A stretch of DNA of 64,000 nt, taken from contig NZ_CP114902.1 in assembly GCF_027497235.1 (NCBI RefSeq), positions 2,493,501-2,557,500 on the forward strand. The letters are read 5' to 3'. The stretch's first letter is position 1. Each line of letters starts with the position of its first letter. Of the stretch, positions 26,748-34,652 are shown one piece after another. The notes beneath the pieces are model-generated. The model was given only the letters and a program-made list of their open reading frames with translations. It searched no databases and was not told the origin of the DNA. Source of the DNA: Micromonospora sp. WMMD1128. GTDB lineage: Bacteria; Actinomycetota; Actinomycetes; Mycobacteriales; Micromonosporaceae. The position numbers and the translations under genes are program-made.

Positions 26748-28253
26748 TCACCCGACCGGGGACAGCGTGGCGGCGGTCCCGGCGTACCAGGCGGCGTGCT
26801 CGGCGATCAGGTCGAGCACGGCGGCGATGTCGTCCACCGTGGTTTCCGGGTTGAGCAGCGTCAGCTTCAGCCAGTGCGCGCCGTCGACCTTGGTGCCGGC
26901 GACGAGTGCCGCGCCGGAGGCGGCGAGGGCCTCACGGGCGTGCAGGTTGGCCTCGTCGACCAGGTTCGGGGCCGCGCCGGACGGCGCGTACCGGAAGACC
27001 ACGGTGCTGAGCGCGGACGGGGCCGCCACCTCGAAGCGGCTGTCGGCGTCGAGGTGCCGCCAGGCGTCGGCGGCCAGGTCGACCACCTGGTCGAAGAGCG
27101 CGCCGACCGCGTCCGGTCCCATGATCCGCAGGGTCAGCCAGAGCTTGCAGGCGTCGAACCGGCGGGTGGTCTGGATGCTCTTGTCGACCTGGTTCGGGAT
27201 GCCCTGCTCGACCGCCCGGGCCGGGTTGAGGTAGTCGGCGTGCCAGGTGGCGTGCCGCAGCGTGCGGCCGTCGCGTACCAGCAGCGCGCTGGAGCTGACC
27301 GGCTGGAAGAACGACTTGTGGTAGTCGACGGTCACCGAGGCGGCCCGCTCGATGCCGTCGAGCAGGTGCCGGCGGGTGGGGGAGACCAGCAACCCGCAGC
27401 CGTACGCGGCGTCCACGTGCAGCCAGATGCCGGCGGCGACGCAGATGTCGGCGATCTCCGGCAGCGGGTCGATGGTGCCGAAGTCGGTGGTGCCGGCGGT
27501 GGCGACCACGGCCATCACCACCTGCCCGTCGCGCCGGCAGCGGTCGATGGCGCGGGCCAGCTCGTCGGTGCGCATCCGGCGGCCGGCGTCGGTGGGCACG
27601 GTGAGCACCGCGTCGGCGGCCAGGCCGAGCAGCTTGGCGGCCTTCTGCACGCTGAAGTGGCCGGCGGCGGAAGTGATGATCCGCAGCCGGGCGAGCACCT
27701 CGGGCCGGGCCGGGCGGGTGGCCGCGGAGCCGACCTCCCGGCGGTACGCCTCCTCCCGGGCCAGCAGCATCGCCTGGAGGTTGGACTGGGTGCCGCCGCT
27801 GGTGAACACGCCGTCGGCGGCGGCGCCGAGGCCGATCCGTCCGGCCGTCCACTCGATCAGCCGCCGTTCCATCAGCGTGGCGCCGGCGCTCTGGTCCCAC
27901 GTGTCCAGGGAGGAGTTGACCGCGCTGAGCACCGCCTCGCCGAGCAGCGCCGGGATGACCACCGGGCAGTTCAGGTGGGCCAGGTAGCGCGGGTGGTGGA
28001 AGTACACCGCGTCGCGCAACCAGACGTCGTGCAGCTCGTCCAGGGCGGCGTCGGTGTCACCGAGCGGTCGGTCCAGGTCGATGCCGCCGACAAGCGGGGC
28101 GAGGGCCTCCGGGGTGATGCCGGTGCACGGGCGGTCCACCTCGCCGACCCGGCGGGCGACCCGGTCGACGCCGCGCGCCAGCACGTCCCGGTATCGCCCG
28201 AGCGAGTCGGCGTTGAACAGGTGGGCGCGCGCTGCGGTGCCGATCGAACTCAT
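26748..28253 (-). CDS. desA: DesA-like PLP lysine decarboxylase
   Basis: Group II PLP decarboxylase that makes cadaverine from lysine, the first step to desferrioxamines. 501 aa. Seen: [17 protein letters not shown] (PLP phosphate), [15 protein letters not shown] (Asp that pairs with the pyridine N), [13 protein letters not shown] with the Schiff-base Lys, and [11 protein letters not shown] near the N-terminus. 2,4-diaminobutyrate or other amino acids are possible substrates in this family; the des context favours lysine. ATG 28253 is chosen ([11 protein letters not shown]); an upstream in-frame GTG/ATG is possible. An iron box lies 58 bp upstream. Confidence 0.92.
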   Translation of the reverse strand: MSSIGTAARAHLFNADSLGRYRDVLARGVDRVARRVGEVDRPCTGITPEALAPLVGGIDLDRPLGDTDAALDELHDVWLRDAVYFHHPRYLAHLNCPVVIPALLGEAVLSAVNSSLDTWDQSAGATLMERRLIEWTAGRIGLGAAADGVFTSGGTQSNLQAMLLAREEAYRREVGSAATRPARPEVLARLRIITSAAGHFSVQKAAKLLGLAADAVLTVPTDAGRRMRTDELARAIDRCRRDGQVVMAVVATAGTTDFGTIDPLPEIADICVAAGIWLHVDAAYGCGLLVSPTRRHLLDGIERAASVTVDYHKSFFQPVSSSALLVRDGRTLRHATWHADYLNPARAVEQGIPNQVDKSIQTTRRFDACKLWLTLRIMGPDAVGALFDQVVDLAADAWRHLDADSRFEVAAPSALSTVVFRYAPSGAAPNLVDEANLHAREALAASGAALVAGTKVDGAHWLKLTLLNPETTVDDIAAVLDLIAEHAAWYAGTAATLSPVG

Positions 28254-28310
28254 GCGACTTCCCGGTAGTCGTGCGGACAGGAACGCGGCCATGGCCACGC
28301 GGACATCAGG

Positions 28311-28329
28311 TTAGGGTAGCCTTACCTAA
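28311..28329 (-). promoter_or_regulatory. Iron box of the desABCD-like operon
   Basis: TTAGGGTAGCCTTACCTAA, a 19-bp IdeR/DmdR-type palindrome 58 bp upstream of the DesA-like start. It overlaps the 3' end of the upstream MFS gene: the MFS stop codon (28322-28324) is within the box. Confidence 0.88.
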
Positions 28330-29566
28330 CAATCAAGTCCGGCTCCCGCACGGAAGTCGGCCGCGACACCGCCCCGGAGGGCGGGAACCGCCGCTGGTGT
28401 GCGACACCCACCACGACTCCCGCGGCGACGAGCACAAGGGACGCCAGCGCCACCGCCGGATAACCGAACCGCTCGGCGGCGGCGAGCCCGACCGAGGCGG
28501 CCACGAACGAGCAGACCAGCCCGAACGACGACAACACGGTGAAGTCGGTGCCGCCGCTGCCGGGCCGGGAGTAGTCCATGTTGACCGTGTAGAGCACCAC
28601 GTTGGCGATCGTGTAGGCGACCAGGAAGAAGGACAGCGCGGCGACCGTGCCACCAAGGGGTGCGCGACCGTTCATCAGCGGCAGCAGCGCCACCGTGGAC
28701 AGCGCCAGGGTCACCCCGCCTGCGACCAGCACACCGGCCCGGCCGAACCGGCCGACGCCGATCCCCGCGACCAGCCCGGCCACGATCGCCGGCACGCTCG
28801 TCACCACGCCTGTCACCACGCCGATCCGCCCCAACGACCAGCCGGCGTCGACGAGCGCGGGCGTCACGAGCGCGTACGCCATGCCGGCGCCGACGTAGAC
28901 GAGCGGCACCACGCCGAACGTCCACCACCGGCAGCCGGGCTGGCCGAACACCGACACCAGCGCCCGGTACGCGGCGCCGATACGGACCGCCCGGTCGGTG
29001 CGCTCCGGCTCCCGGAACCGCCACACCACGAGCAGCCCGACCGCGGTCAGCGCGGCCAGCAGGCCGATCGCCGGCGCCCAGCCGAACATGTCGTACACCA
29101 GCACGCAGGCGCCACCGCCGAGCAGGTTGCCCAGATAGCTGGCCGCCACCTGGATGCCGTTTCCGGTGCCCCGGTCGGCGGCGGTCAGCAGCCGCACCGC
29201 GACCGCGTCGGCGGCGATGTCCTGGGTGGCCGAGAAGAACACGAACGCGGCGCAGACCGCCACGACCGGGCCGAGCTGGTCCGCCGGGCGGGAGAACGGC
29301 AGCAGCGCCAGCAACGTCAGCACCAGCGCGGTCTGCAACACCAGCAGCCAGGACCGGTAGTGGCCGCGGCGCCGGGAGCCGTACCGGTCCAGGATCGGCG
29401 CCCAGAGGAACTTGATCGGCCAGATCAGGCCGACGACCTGCACCAGCGCGAGCGTGTCCAGCGAGGTGCCGCCGTCGCGCAGGATGGCGGTGAGCCCGAC
29501 GGTGATGAAGCCGACCCCGAGATACTGCGTGACGTAGAGCGCGGTCAGCGTGCCGAGACGCCCCAT
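28322..29566 (-). CDS. MFS siderophore transporter (RhtX/FptX or AmpG-like)
   Basis: 414-aa membrane protein with about 12 helices and the MFS family start GTLTALYVTQYLGVGFITVGL, then FLWAPILDRYGSRRRGHYRSW, which is the pattern of the RhtX/FptX siderophore-uptake and AmpG branches. TQDIAADAVAVRLL matches this group too. It could import ferric siderophore or export the free form; the cluster has no other exporter, so both roles are open. ATG 29566 shares one base with the stop of the flavoprotein gene (TGATG). Confidence 0.85.
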   Translation of the reverse strand: MGRLGTLTALYVTQYLGVGFITVGLTAILRDGGTSLDTLALVQVVGLIWPIKFLWAPILDRYGSRRRGHYRSWLLVLQTALVLTLLALLPFSRPADQLGPVVAVCAAFVFFSATQDIAADAVAVRLLTAADRGTGNGIQVAASYLGNLLGGGACVLVYDMFGWAPAIGLLAALTAVGLLVVWRFREPERTDRAVRIGAAYRALVSVFGQPGCRWWTFGVVPLVYVGAGMAYALVTPALVDAGWSLGRIGVVTGVVTSVPAIVAGLVAGIGVGRFGRAGVLVAGGVTLALSTVALLPLMNGRAPLGGTVAALSFFLVAYTIANVVLYTVNMDYSRPGSGGTDFTVLSSFGLVCSFVAASVGLAAAERFGYPAVALASLVLVAAGVVVGVAHQRRFPPSGAVSRPTSVREPDLIVR

Positions 29567-30276
29567 CAGGCGGCCCGCCAGTAGCCGAGCGAGGTGAGCT
29601 GGTGCTTGCCGACGCCGAGCGTGCGCCGCAGGTGCCGGGTGAGGTCGCGGGTGGTGGCCGCCTCGCAGGCCAGCCAGTAGTGCGCGGACCCGGCGGCGGG
29701 CAGCGCCGCGCGGACCGTGTCGACCAGGTGCCGCCCCGCGTCGCGCCGTGGCACCCAGGTCACGTCGTGGTGGGCGCGGGCGCGCGGGGTCAACGCCTTC
29801 TCGCCCTCGTGCGCGTACTCCAACCAGACCGTCGCCGGGATGTCGGCGCCCGCGTCGAGCAGGCTGTTGACCGCCGGCAGCGACGCGGCGTCGCCGACCA
29901 GATAGAGGTGCTCCGGGGCCGGATCGGGAAACTGGAACGCGCTGCCCTGCAGCGTCGCGTCGATGGTGTCGCCGACCGTGGCGGCGGCGGCCCAGTTGGC
30001 GGCGCAGCCGTCGTGCAGGGCGAACTCCAGCGTGAACCGTCCGGTCGCCGGATCCGGGTCGACGAGCGTGTACGCGCGCTGGTGCGCCCGCCCGCCGTTG
30101 TCGAACCAGAGCCGGATCCACATGGTGGGGTGCGTACCGTGCGCTGTGAGCAGGCCGCCGTCGTCGAGGAGCAGGCGCTGGTAGTGCCCGTCTACCGACT
30201 CGGTGCCCAGCACGGTGAGCCGGAAGTCCCGGCCGCCCATGGCCCTCAGCACCAGGCCCTCCCAGTTCCGTTTCAC
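29566..30276 (-). CDS. Siderophore-interacting FAD protein (second copy)
   Basis: 236-aa ferric-siderophore reductase-type protein, shorter than and diverged from the copy at 16537-17481. It shows QRAYTLVDPDPATGRFTLEF (flavin-binding RxYTxR-like motif with Leu in place of the usual last residues), LYLVGDAASLPAVNSLL on the pyridine-nucleotide side, and the terminal TSLGYWRAA. GTG start with GGGAGG nearby; an iron box is 29 bp upstream. First gene of a two-gene operon with the MFS gene. Confidence 0.88.
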   Translation of the reverse strand: MKRNWEGLVLRAMGGRDFRLTVLGTESVDGHYQRLLLDDGGLLTAHGTHPTMWIRLWFDNGGRAHQRAYTLVDPDPATGRFTLEFALHDGCAANWAAAATVGDTIDATLQGSAFQFPDPAPEHLYLVGDAASLPAVNSLLDAGADIPATVWLEYAHEGEKALTPRARAHHDVTWVPRRDAGRHLVDTVRAALPAAGSAHYWLACEAATTRDLTRHLRRTLGVGKHQLTSLGYWRAA

Positions 30277-30304
30277 GAATCCCTCCCGGTAAGGTCGACC
30301 TCAG

Positions 30305-30323
30305 TTAGGGGAGGGTAACCTAA
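30305..30323. promoter_or_regulatory. Iron box in divergent acylase/flavoprotein promoter
   Basis: TTAGGGGAGGGTAACCTAA, 19 bp with consensus half-sites at both ends and a weaker centre. It lies between divergent genes, 29 bp from the flavoprotein GTG and 42 bp from the acylase GTG, so it can repress both. Confidence 0.85.
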
Positions 30324-30364
30324 GTGTCTAGTCGAGGGAACTGCCGTCCGGTCGGGCCGAGCCG

Positions 30365-33163
30365 GTGACGCGCGTCGATCGCGACCGGTGGGGCGTGCCC
30401 CAACTCTGGGCCGGCGACACCGACGCGCTGGCCCGCCTCCAGGGCCGCGTCGCCGCCCTGGACCGGGCGTGGCAGATCTGCGTGGAGCGGTGGCGCGCCG
30501 AGGGCCGGCTGGCCGCCCGGGTCGGCCCGACCGAGCTGGCCTGGGACCGCTTCGCCCGGCGGGCCCGGCTGGACGACACGGCCCGGCGCTGCCACGAGCG
30601 ACTCGACCCGGACACCCGCCGGTGGGTCGGGGCGTACGTCGACGGCGTCAACTCCGGCCTCGCCGAGGGCGCCGCCGCCGCACCCGAGTTCGCCGCCACC
30701 GGCAGCGCCCCCGAACCCTGGCAGCCGTGGACCCCGCTGGGTGTCTTCCTCGTCCAGCACGCGCTCTTCTCCACCTTCCCGAACAAGCTCTGGCACGCCC
30801 ACGTCGCCCGCACGCTCGGCCCCGAGGCGGTCGGCCTGTTCGCCGTGGAGGGGCCGGCGTCGTCCGGCAGCAACGCCTGGGCGCTGCCCGCCGACCCCGC
30901 CACCGGACGCGGCCCGGTGCTCGCCGGCGACCCGCACCGGCTGCTCGAACTCCCCGGCATCTACCAGCAGATCCGGCTGGCCTGCCCGGAGTTCGACGTG
31001 GTCGGGCTCGCCTTCCCCGGCGTACCCGGCCTGCCGCACTTCGGCCACGCCGGGCACGTGGCCTGGGCCGTCACCAACGCGATGGCCGACTACCAGGACC
31101 TCTACCGCGAGCAACTCCGCCGCGACGGCGACCGGGTGCTGGTGCGGGACCCGGACGGGTGGACGCCCGCCGCCCGCCACGTCGAGACGGTCGAGGTGCG
31201 CGGCGGCGCCCCGGAGACCGTCGAGATCATCGAGACGCCGCGCGGCCCGGTCATCGACCACGACCGGGTCACCGGCGAGGCGATCAGCCTGCGGACGCCG
31301 AGCCGGGTGGAGGCCCGCCTCGGCTTCGAGGCGCTGCTGCCGCTGCTGCGCGCCCGCCGGGCCGGCGACGTCGCCGACGCGCTGCGCGGCTGGGTCGAGC
31401 CCGTCAACAGCGTGCTCGCCGCCGACACCGGGGGCGCGGTCCGCCGCCTGGTCGCCGGCCTGGTCCCGGTACGCGACGAGCGGTGCCGCCGGGAGCCGGT
31501 GCCCGGTTGGGAGCCGCGACACCACTGGCGCGGCGACCACCTGCCGATGGTGGACGAGACCGTGTCGGCCGGTGACGGTCGGGCGTTCGGCGGCTCTGCC
31601 GATGGTCGCGCGGAGCGGGCGTTCGACGGCTCTGCCGATGGTCGCGCGGGCCCGGCGTTCGGCGGTGTCGCGGTCTGCGCCAACGACCGGCGTGCGGATG
31701 TCGCCGCACACGGTGTCGACTTCGCGCCGCCGCACCGCGCCCGGCGGATCCGCGCCCTGCTCGCCGACGGCGTCGGGTCGTCCACCGTGCACACCGACGC
31801 CCGACTCCCGGCGACCCCGACGTACCGGCTGCTGCGCCGGCTCGACCCGGCCCGGCTCGACGCGCCGGCCCGCGCGCTGCGCGACCGGCTGCTGGCCTGG
31901 GACCGGGAGATGGCGGCCGACTCGATCGAGGCCGGCGCGTACGCGGCCTGGCGGTCCGCGCTCGCCCGCCGGCTGGCCGCCCACCCGTCGCTGCGGGCGC
32001 TGCACCAACCGTCCGGGTACGACGAGCTGTTCACCCCCTGGACCGACCCGGCGACCCGGATCGGCCTGGCCCTGGACCACCTCGTCGAGGCCGGGCTCGA
32101 CGCCGGGGCTGCCGGGCTCGATGCCGGGGCTGCCGGGCTCGATGTCGGGGCTGCCGGGTTCGATGTCGGGTCGCTCGGGGCTGCCGGGTTCGATGTCGGG
32201 TCGCCTGGGATTGCCGGGCTCGATGTCGGGTCGCTCGGTGGCGACGCGCTTGTCGAGGTGGCCGCCGCGCCGCCGCCCGGGGCGTGGGGCCGGCGGCACC
32301 TGCCGCACCCGGTGCACCTGGGCGTGGCTGCCGCAACGGTGGACGCCGTCGCGGCGATGCGGGAGCGGGTGGCGCTCGCCGGTGACACCGACTGCGTTCT
32401 CGCCACCGCCAGCGTGCCGGGTGTCTCCGACGACTGCTGGCGCGGCCCGGTCGCCCGCTACGTGTGGGACCTGACCGACCGGGCGGCCAGCCGCTGGATC
32501 GTCCCGTTCGGCGCGTGCGGACGGCCCGGAGACGCGCACTTCACCGACCAACTGACCCACTGGGCGGCCGGGACGCTGATCCCGGTGCCCACCGGCCCTC
32601 TCGCAAAGGACGACATTATCGTGATCCCCCTGGAACGGACTCCCCTCGGCGACCTCGCGTTGGAGCCGGTGCGGCCGGACCGGCACGCCGAGCTGCTGCA
32701 CAGTTGGGTCACGCTGCCCCGCAACTCGTTCTGGGGGATGGGGTCGCACACCCTCGACGAGGTACGCGAGGTCTACACGTTCCTGGACGGGCTGGACACC
32801 CACCACGCCTACCTGATCCTGCTCGACGACCAACCGATCGGGCTGTTCCAGACCTACCGCCCGGAGGCGGACCCGGTGGGGGAGCGGTACCCGGTCCAGC
32901 CCGGCGACGTGGGAATGCACCTGCTGTTGAACCCGCCCCGGCGGTACGCGCGCGGCCTGACCGCCGCCGTCGCCCCGGCGCTGGCCCGCTTCCTGCTGCG
33001 GGACCCGGCGGCGCGGCGCATCGTGGTCGAGCCGGACGTGCGCAACGAGGCGGCGCTGCGTCGACTGCGGACGGAGGGTTTCACGTTCGCCGACGAGATC
33101 GACATGCCGGACAAGCGCGCCCAGTTGGCGTTCCTCACCCGCGAGCGCTTCGAGGCCACCTGA
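30365..33163 (+). CDS. Penicillin acylase-like / GNAT acyltransferase fusion protein
   Basis: 932 aa. Residues 1-about 745 are a penicillin-acylase-type Ntn hydrolase: RDRWGVPQLWA at the start, then ASSGSNAWALP with predicted nucleophile Ser169, VLAGDPH and WAVTNAMADYQDLY. No signal peptide is visible, unusual for the family. Residues about 753-932 are an IucB/DesC-like GNAT ([38 protein letters not shown]), a paralogue of the DesC-like gene. Two repeat-rich inserts lie at about 405-435 and 578-623. AAAGGA (32605-32610) sits 10 bp before in-frame GTG 32621, so a separate GNAT could also be made. DesG, a penicillin-amidase homologue, occurs beside some Streptomyces des clusters linked to aryl-ferrioxamines; a similar acyl-tailoring role is inferred. 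GTG 30365 is the only start after an upstream in-frame stop. Confidence 0.85.
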   Translation: MTRVDRDRWGVPQLWAGDTDALARLQGRVAALDRAWQICVERWRAEGRLAARVGPTELAWDRFARRARLDDTARRCHERLDPDTRRWVGAYVDGVNSGLAEGAAAAPEFAATGSAPEPWQPWTPLGVFLVQHALFSTFPNKLWHAHVARTLGPEAVGLFAVEGPASSGSNAWALPADPATGRGPVLAGDPHRLLELPGIYQQIRLACPEFDVVGLAFPGVPGLPHFGHAGHVAWAVTNAMADYQDLYREQLRRDGDRVLVRDPDGWTPAARHVETVEVRGGAPETVEIIETPRGPVIDHDRVTGEAISLRTPSRVEARLGFEALLPLLRARRAGDVADALRGWVEPVNSVLAADTGGAVRRLVAGLVPVRDERCRREPVPGWEPRHHWRGDHLPMVDETVSAGDGRAFGGSADGRAERAFDGSADGRAGPAFGGVAVCANDRRADVAAHGVDFAPPHRARRIRALLADGVGSSTVHTDARLPATPTYRLLRRLDPARLDAPARALRDRLLAWDREMAADSIEAGAYAAWRSALARRLAAHPSLRALHQPSGYDELFTPWTDPATRIGLALDHLVEAGLDAGAAGLDAGAAGLDVGAAGFDVGSLGAAGFDVGSPGIAGLDVGSLGGDALVEVAAAPPPGAWGRRHLPHPVHLGVAAATVDAVAAMRERVALAGDTDCVLATASVPGVSDDCWRGPVARYVWDLTDRAASRWIVPFGACGRPGDAHFTDQLTHWAAGTLIPVPTGPLAKDDIIVIPLERTPLGDLALEPVRPDRHAELLHSWVTLPRNSFWGMGSHTLDEVREVYTFLDGLDTHHAYLILLDDQPIGLFQTYRPEADPVGERYPVQPGDVGMHLLLNPPRRYARGLTAAVAPALARFLLRDPAARRIVVEPDVRNEAALRRLRTEGFTFADEIDMPDKRAQLAFLTRERFEAT
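31577..31667 (+). repeat. Intragenic repeat in acylase domain
   Basis: Imperfect direct repeats encoding GG-SADGRAxxAF-type units: the block GGCTCTGCCGATGGTCGCGC occurs twice (near 31594 and 31630) and flanking GCGTTCGGCGG/GCGTTCGACGG recur. It adds about 30 residues to a surface-loop position of the Ntn hydrolase. Confidence 0.75.
32098..32235 (+). repeat. Intragenic GLDVG(A/S) tandem repeat
   Basis: About six units of 18-27 bp built on GGGGCTGCCGGGCTCGATG encode a chain of (A)GLD(A/V)G and GFDVGS units at about residues 578-623 of the fusion protein. The repeat lies within the acylase part, before its last block (WGRRHLPHPVHLG), not at the junction with the GNAT. Confidence 0.85.
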
Positions 33164-33207
33164 CCGACGCCGGTCCGGTGAGCGCGTTCCCTTGATCCAC
33201 TCCACCC

Positions 33208-33254
33208 CGGCGAGGTGGTGGCATCCCGGCCGGTCCGACCCCGCCACTTCGCCG
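33208..33254. repeat. CGCCACTTC-family palindrome, copy 2
   Basis: CGGCGAGGTGGTGG (33208-33221) pairs with CCGCCACTTCGCCG (33241-33254) with two G-T wobbles at the same places as in copy 1 (11659-11717). GGTGGTGGCATC and CCGCCACTTCGCCGAGCTGG correspond to the conserved parts of copy 1. Confidence 0.7.
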
Positions 33255-33434
33255 AGCTGGTGTCGAGGGCGCGCTCAGCCCTGCCCCGTGCCGCTGGAGG
33301 CGACGCCCGGCGGGACGGGGCGCCATCCGCGAACCCGACCCGTCCCGGGAGGTCACACCTGGAGCGGCGCTCCACGACCGGTTCCTCGGCTGGGTCCGGC
33401 GTCTCGCGGTGACGCGACGACACCCGTCGTCTGA

Positions 33435-33484
33435 AGATCTTGGAAGGAGATGGCCCCTCTGGGGGCACGTTGCTTCCAAGATCT
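33435..33484. repeat. 12-bp inverted repeat enclosing a GC hairpin
   Basis: AGATCTTGGAAG (33435-33446) and CTTCCAAGATCT (33473-33484) are perfect complements around 26 nt that include GGCCCCTCTGGGGGC, itself able to fold. Located in a convergent gap; a bidirectional terminator or a small mobile repeat are both possible. Confidence 0.7.
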
Positions 33485-33637
33485 GCACGCGTCCTGGAAA
33501 GTGGGAGGAAAATCCCTCATTGTGGGCGATAGGCGTCGTGCTGCGGCCACCGTGCGCCGGCCGGGCCCGGTCCGAGCCGGTCCGAGCCCGGTCCGAGCCG
33601 GTCCCGCAGCGCGGCGGGACCGGCTCCAGGAACCCGC

Positions 33638-34528
33638 TCAGTTCAGGTGTGCCAGCAGGGCGGTGGCCATGCCCTGCTCACCCCGGGCGTTGGGGTGGAA
33701 CGGGGCGGCCGAGTTCTGCGGCACCAAGCCCTCGACCCAGCGGGTGCCGCTGCTCTTGCACGCGTCCCGCCCGATCGACGGGGTGTAGACGTCGGCGTAG
33801 CTCGCGCCGTTCGCCGCCGCGGTGTCGGACAGCATCGTGTTGAGCGCCTTCGCGACGCCGCGCAGGTAGGGCACGTCCTGGTAGGCGATCGGCACCACCG
33901 GCCAGCAGCCGTACCCGCTGTCCGGCACGATCGCCGGGTAGCCGAGCACCACCACCCGCGCGTTCGGCGCGGCCTGCCGCACCGACCGCAGCACCGTGGT
34001 CACCTTCGGGGCGGCGGCGGCGATCCGGGCCCGGAGCTGGTCGGTGCCGCCGGCGGTGTACCGGTCCTTGCAGGGTGAGCCGAGCGGGCTGCTGAGGCTG
34101 TCCTCCGCGCAGGCGCTGATGATCCCCGAGAATCCGATGTCGTTGCCGCCGATCTGCACCGTCACCAGAGCGGTGTTCGACGTGACGGCGTTGAGCTGCG
34201 GCGGCAGGTTGATGCCGAGTTGCCCGCTCCCGCCGTACAGGATGTCGTCGGTGGTGGCGCCGGAGCAGCTCACGTCCGCGAACGACGACGAGCCGGCGGA
34301 CGCGGCGACCAGCGACGGATAGTTGCGGTTGGACCGCAGGCAGTTCAGGTCGACCTGGGTGGGGATGAGCGGGCCGGCGGTGTACGAGTCGCCGAGCGCC
34401 ACGTACCGCCCGGAGGGCACGGCGGCGTGCGCGGGTGCGGTGACGGCGAGCAGCACGCCGGCGGTGGCCGCGGCGAGCGCGGCCAGTCGTGCGGCCGTAC
34501 GCGCGAACGGCAGGCGGGGACGGTTCAT
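33638..34528 (-). CDS. Secreted SGNH/GDSL esterase-lipase
   Basis: 296-aa extracellular hydrolase. A signal peptide with basic start and hydrophobic core (LAALAAATAGVLLAVTAPAHA) ends at about residue 34. Block I YVALGDSYTAG gives the nucleophile Ser; block III is IGGNDIGF; the C-terminal APFHPNARGEQGMA gives the catalytic His. Three cysteine pairs are likely (CLRS/CSG, CAED/CKD, CWP/CKSS), as in Streptomyces SGNH lipases. ATG 34528 has GGGAGGG upstream; the longer open frame to 35089 overlaps another gene. Substrate unknown, likely a short or medium acyl ester. Confidence 0.9.
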   Translation of the reverse strand: MNRPRLPFARTAARLAALAAATAGVLLAVTAPAHAAVPSGRYVALGDSYTAGPLIPTQVDLNCLRSNRNYPSLVAASAGSSSFADVSCSGATTDDILYGGSGQLGINLPPQLNAVTSNTALVTVQIGGNDIGFSGIISACAEDSLSSPLGSPCKDRYTAGGTDQLRARIAAAAPKVTTVLRSVRQAAPNARVVVLGYPAIVPDSGYGCWPVVPIAYQDVPYLRGVAKALNTMLSDTAAANGASYADVYTPSIGRDACKSSGTRWVEGLVPQNSAAPFHPNARGEQGMATALLAHLN

Positions 34529-34652
34529 GGCGCCCTCCCGGAGCGGGATCATGGGGGTGGTGGTGCCGAGAGTCTGTCCCCGCCTGCGAGATCCGTCAAT
34601 ATAGATGGCCCTCACTAAATGCGAGCCGGGTATGTGGGCCGTCGGGGCTCGT

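Larger units (their letters stand above)
33164..33637. other. 474-bp convergent gap with two palindromes
   Basis: Separates the acylase fusion from the convergent esterase. It carries the second copy of the CGCCACTTC palindrome (33208-33254), the inverted repeat 33435-33484, and a short direct repeat of CGGTCCGAGC-type units at about 33568-33605. No credible ORF. Confidence 0.65.

Noticed and set aside
25477..26751. GTG 26751 as DesB-like start
   Set aside because: It would place the clear GAGGAG site inside the gene; ATG 26739 is correctly spaced and begins the conserved [12 protein letters not shown].
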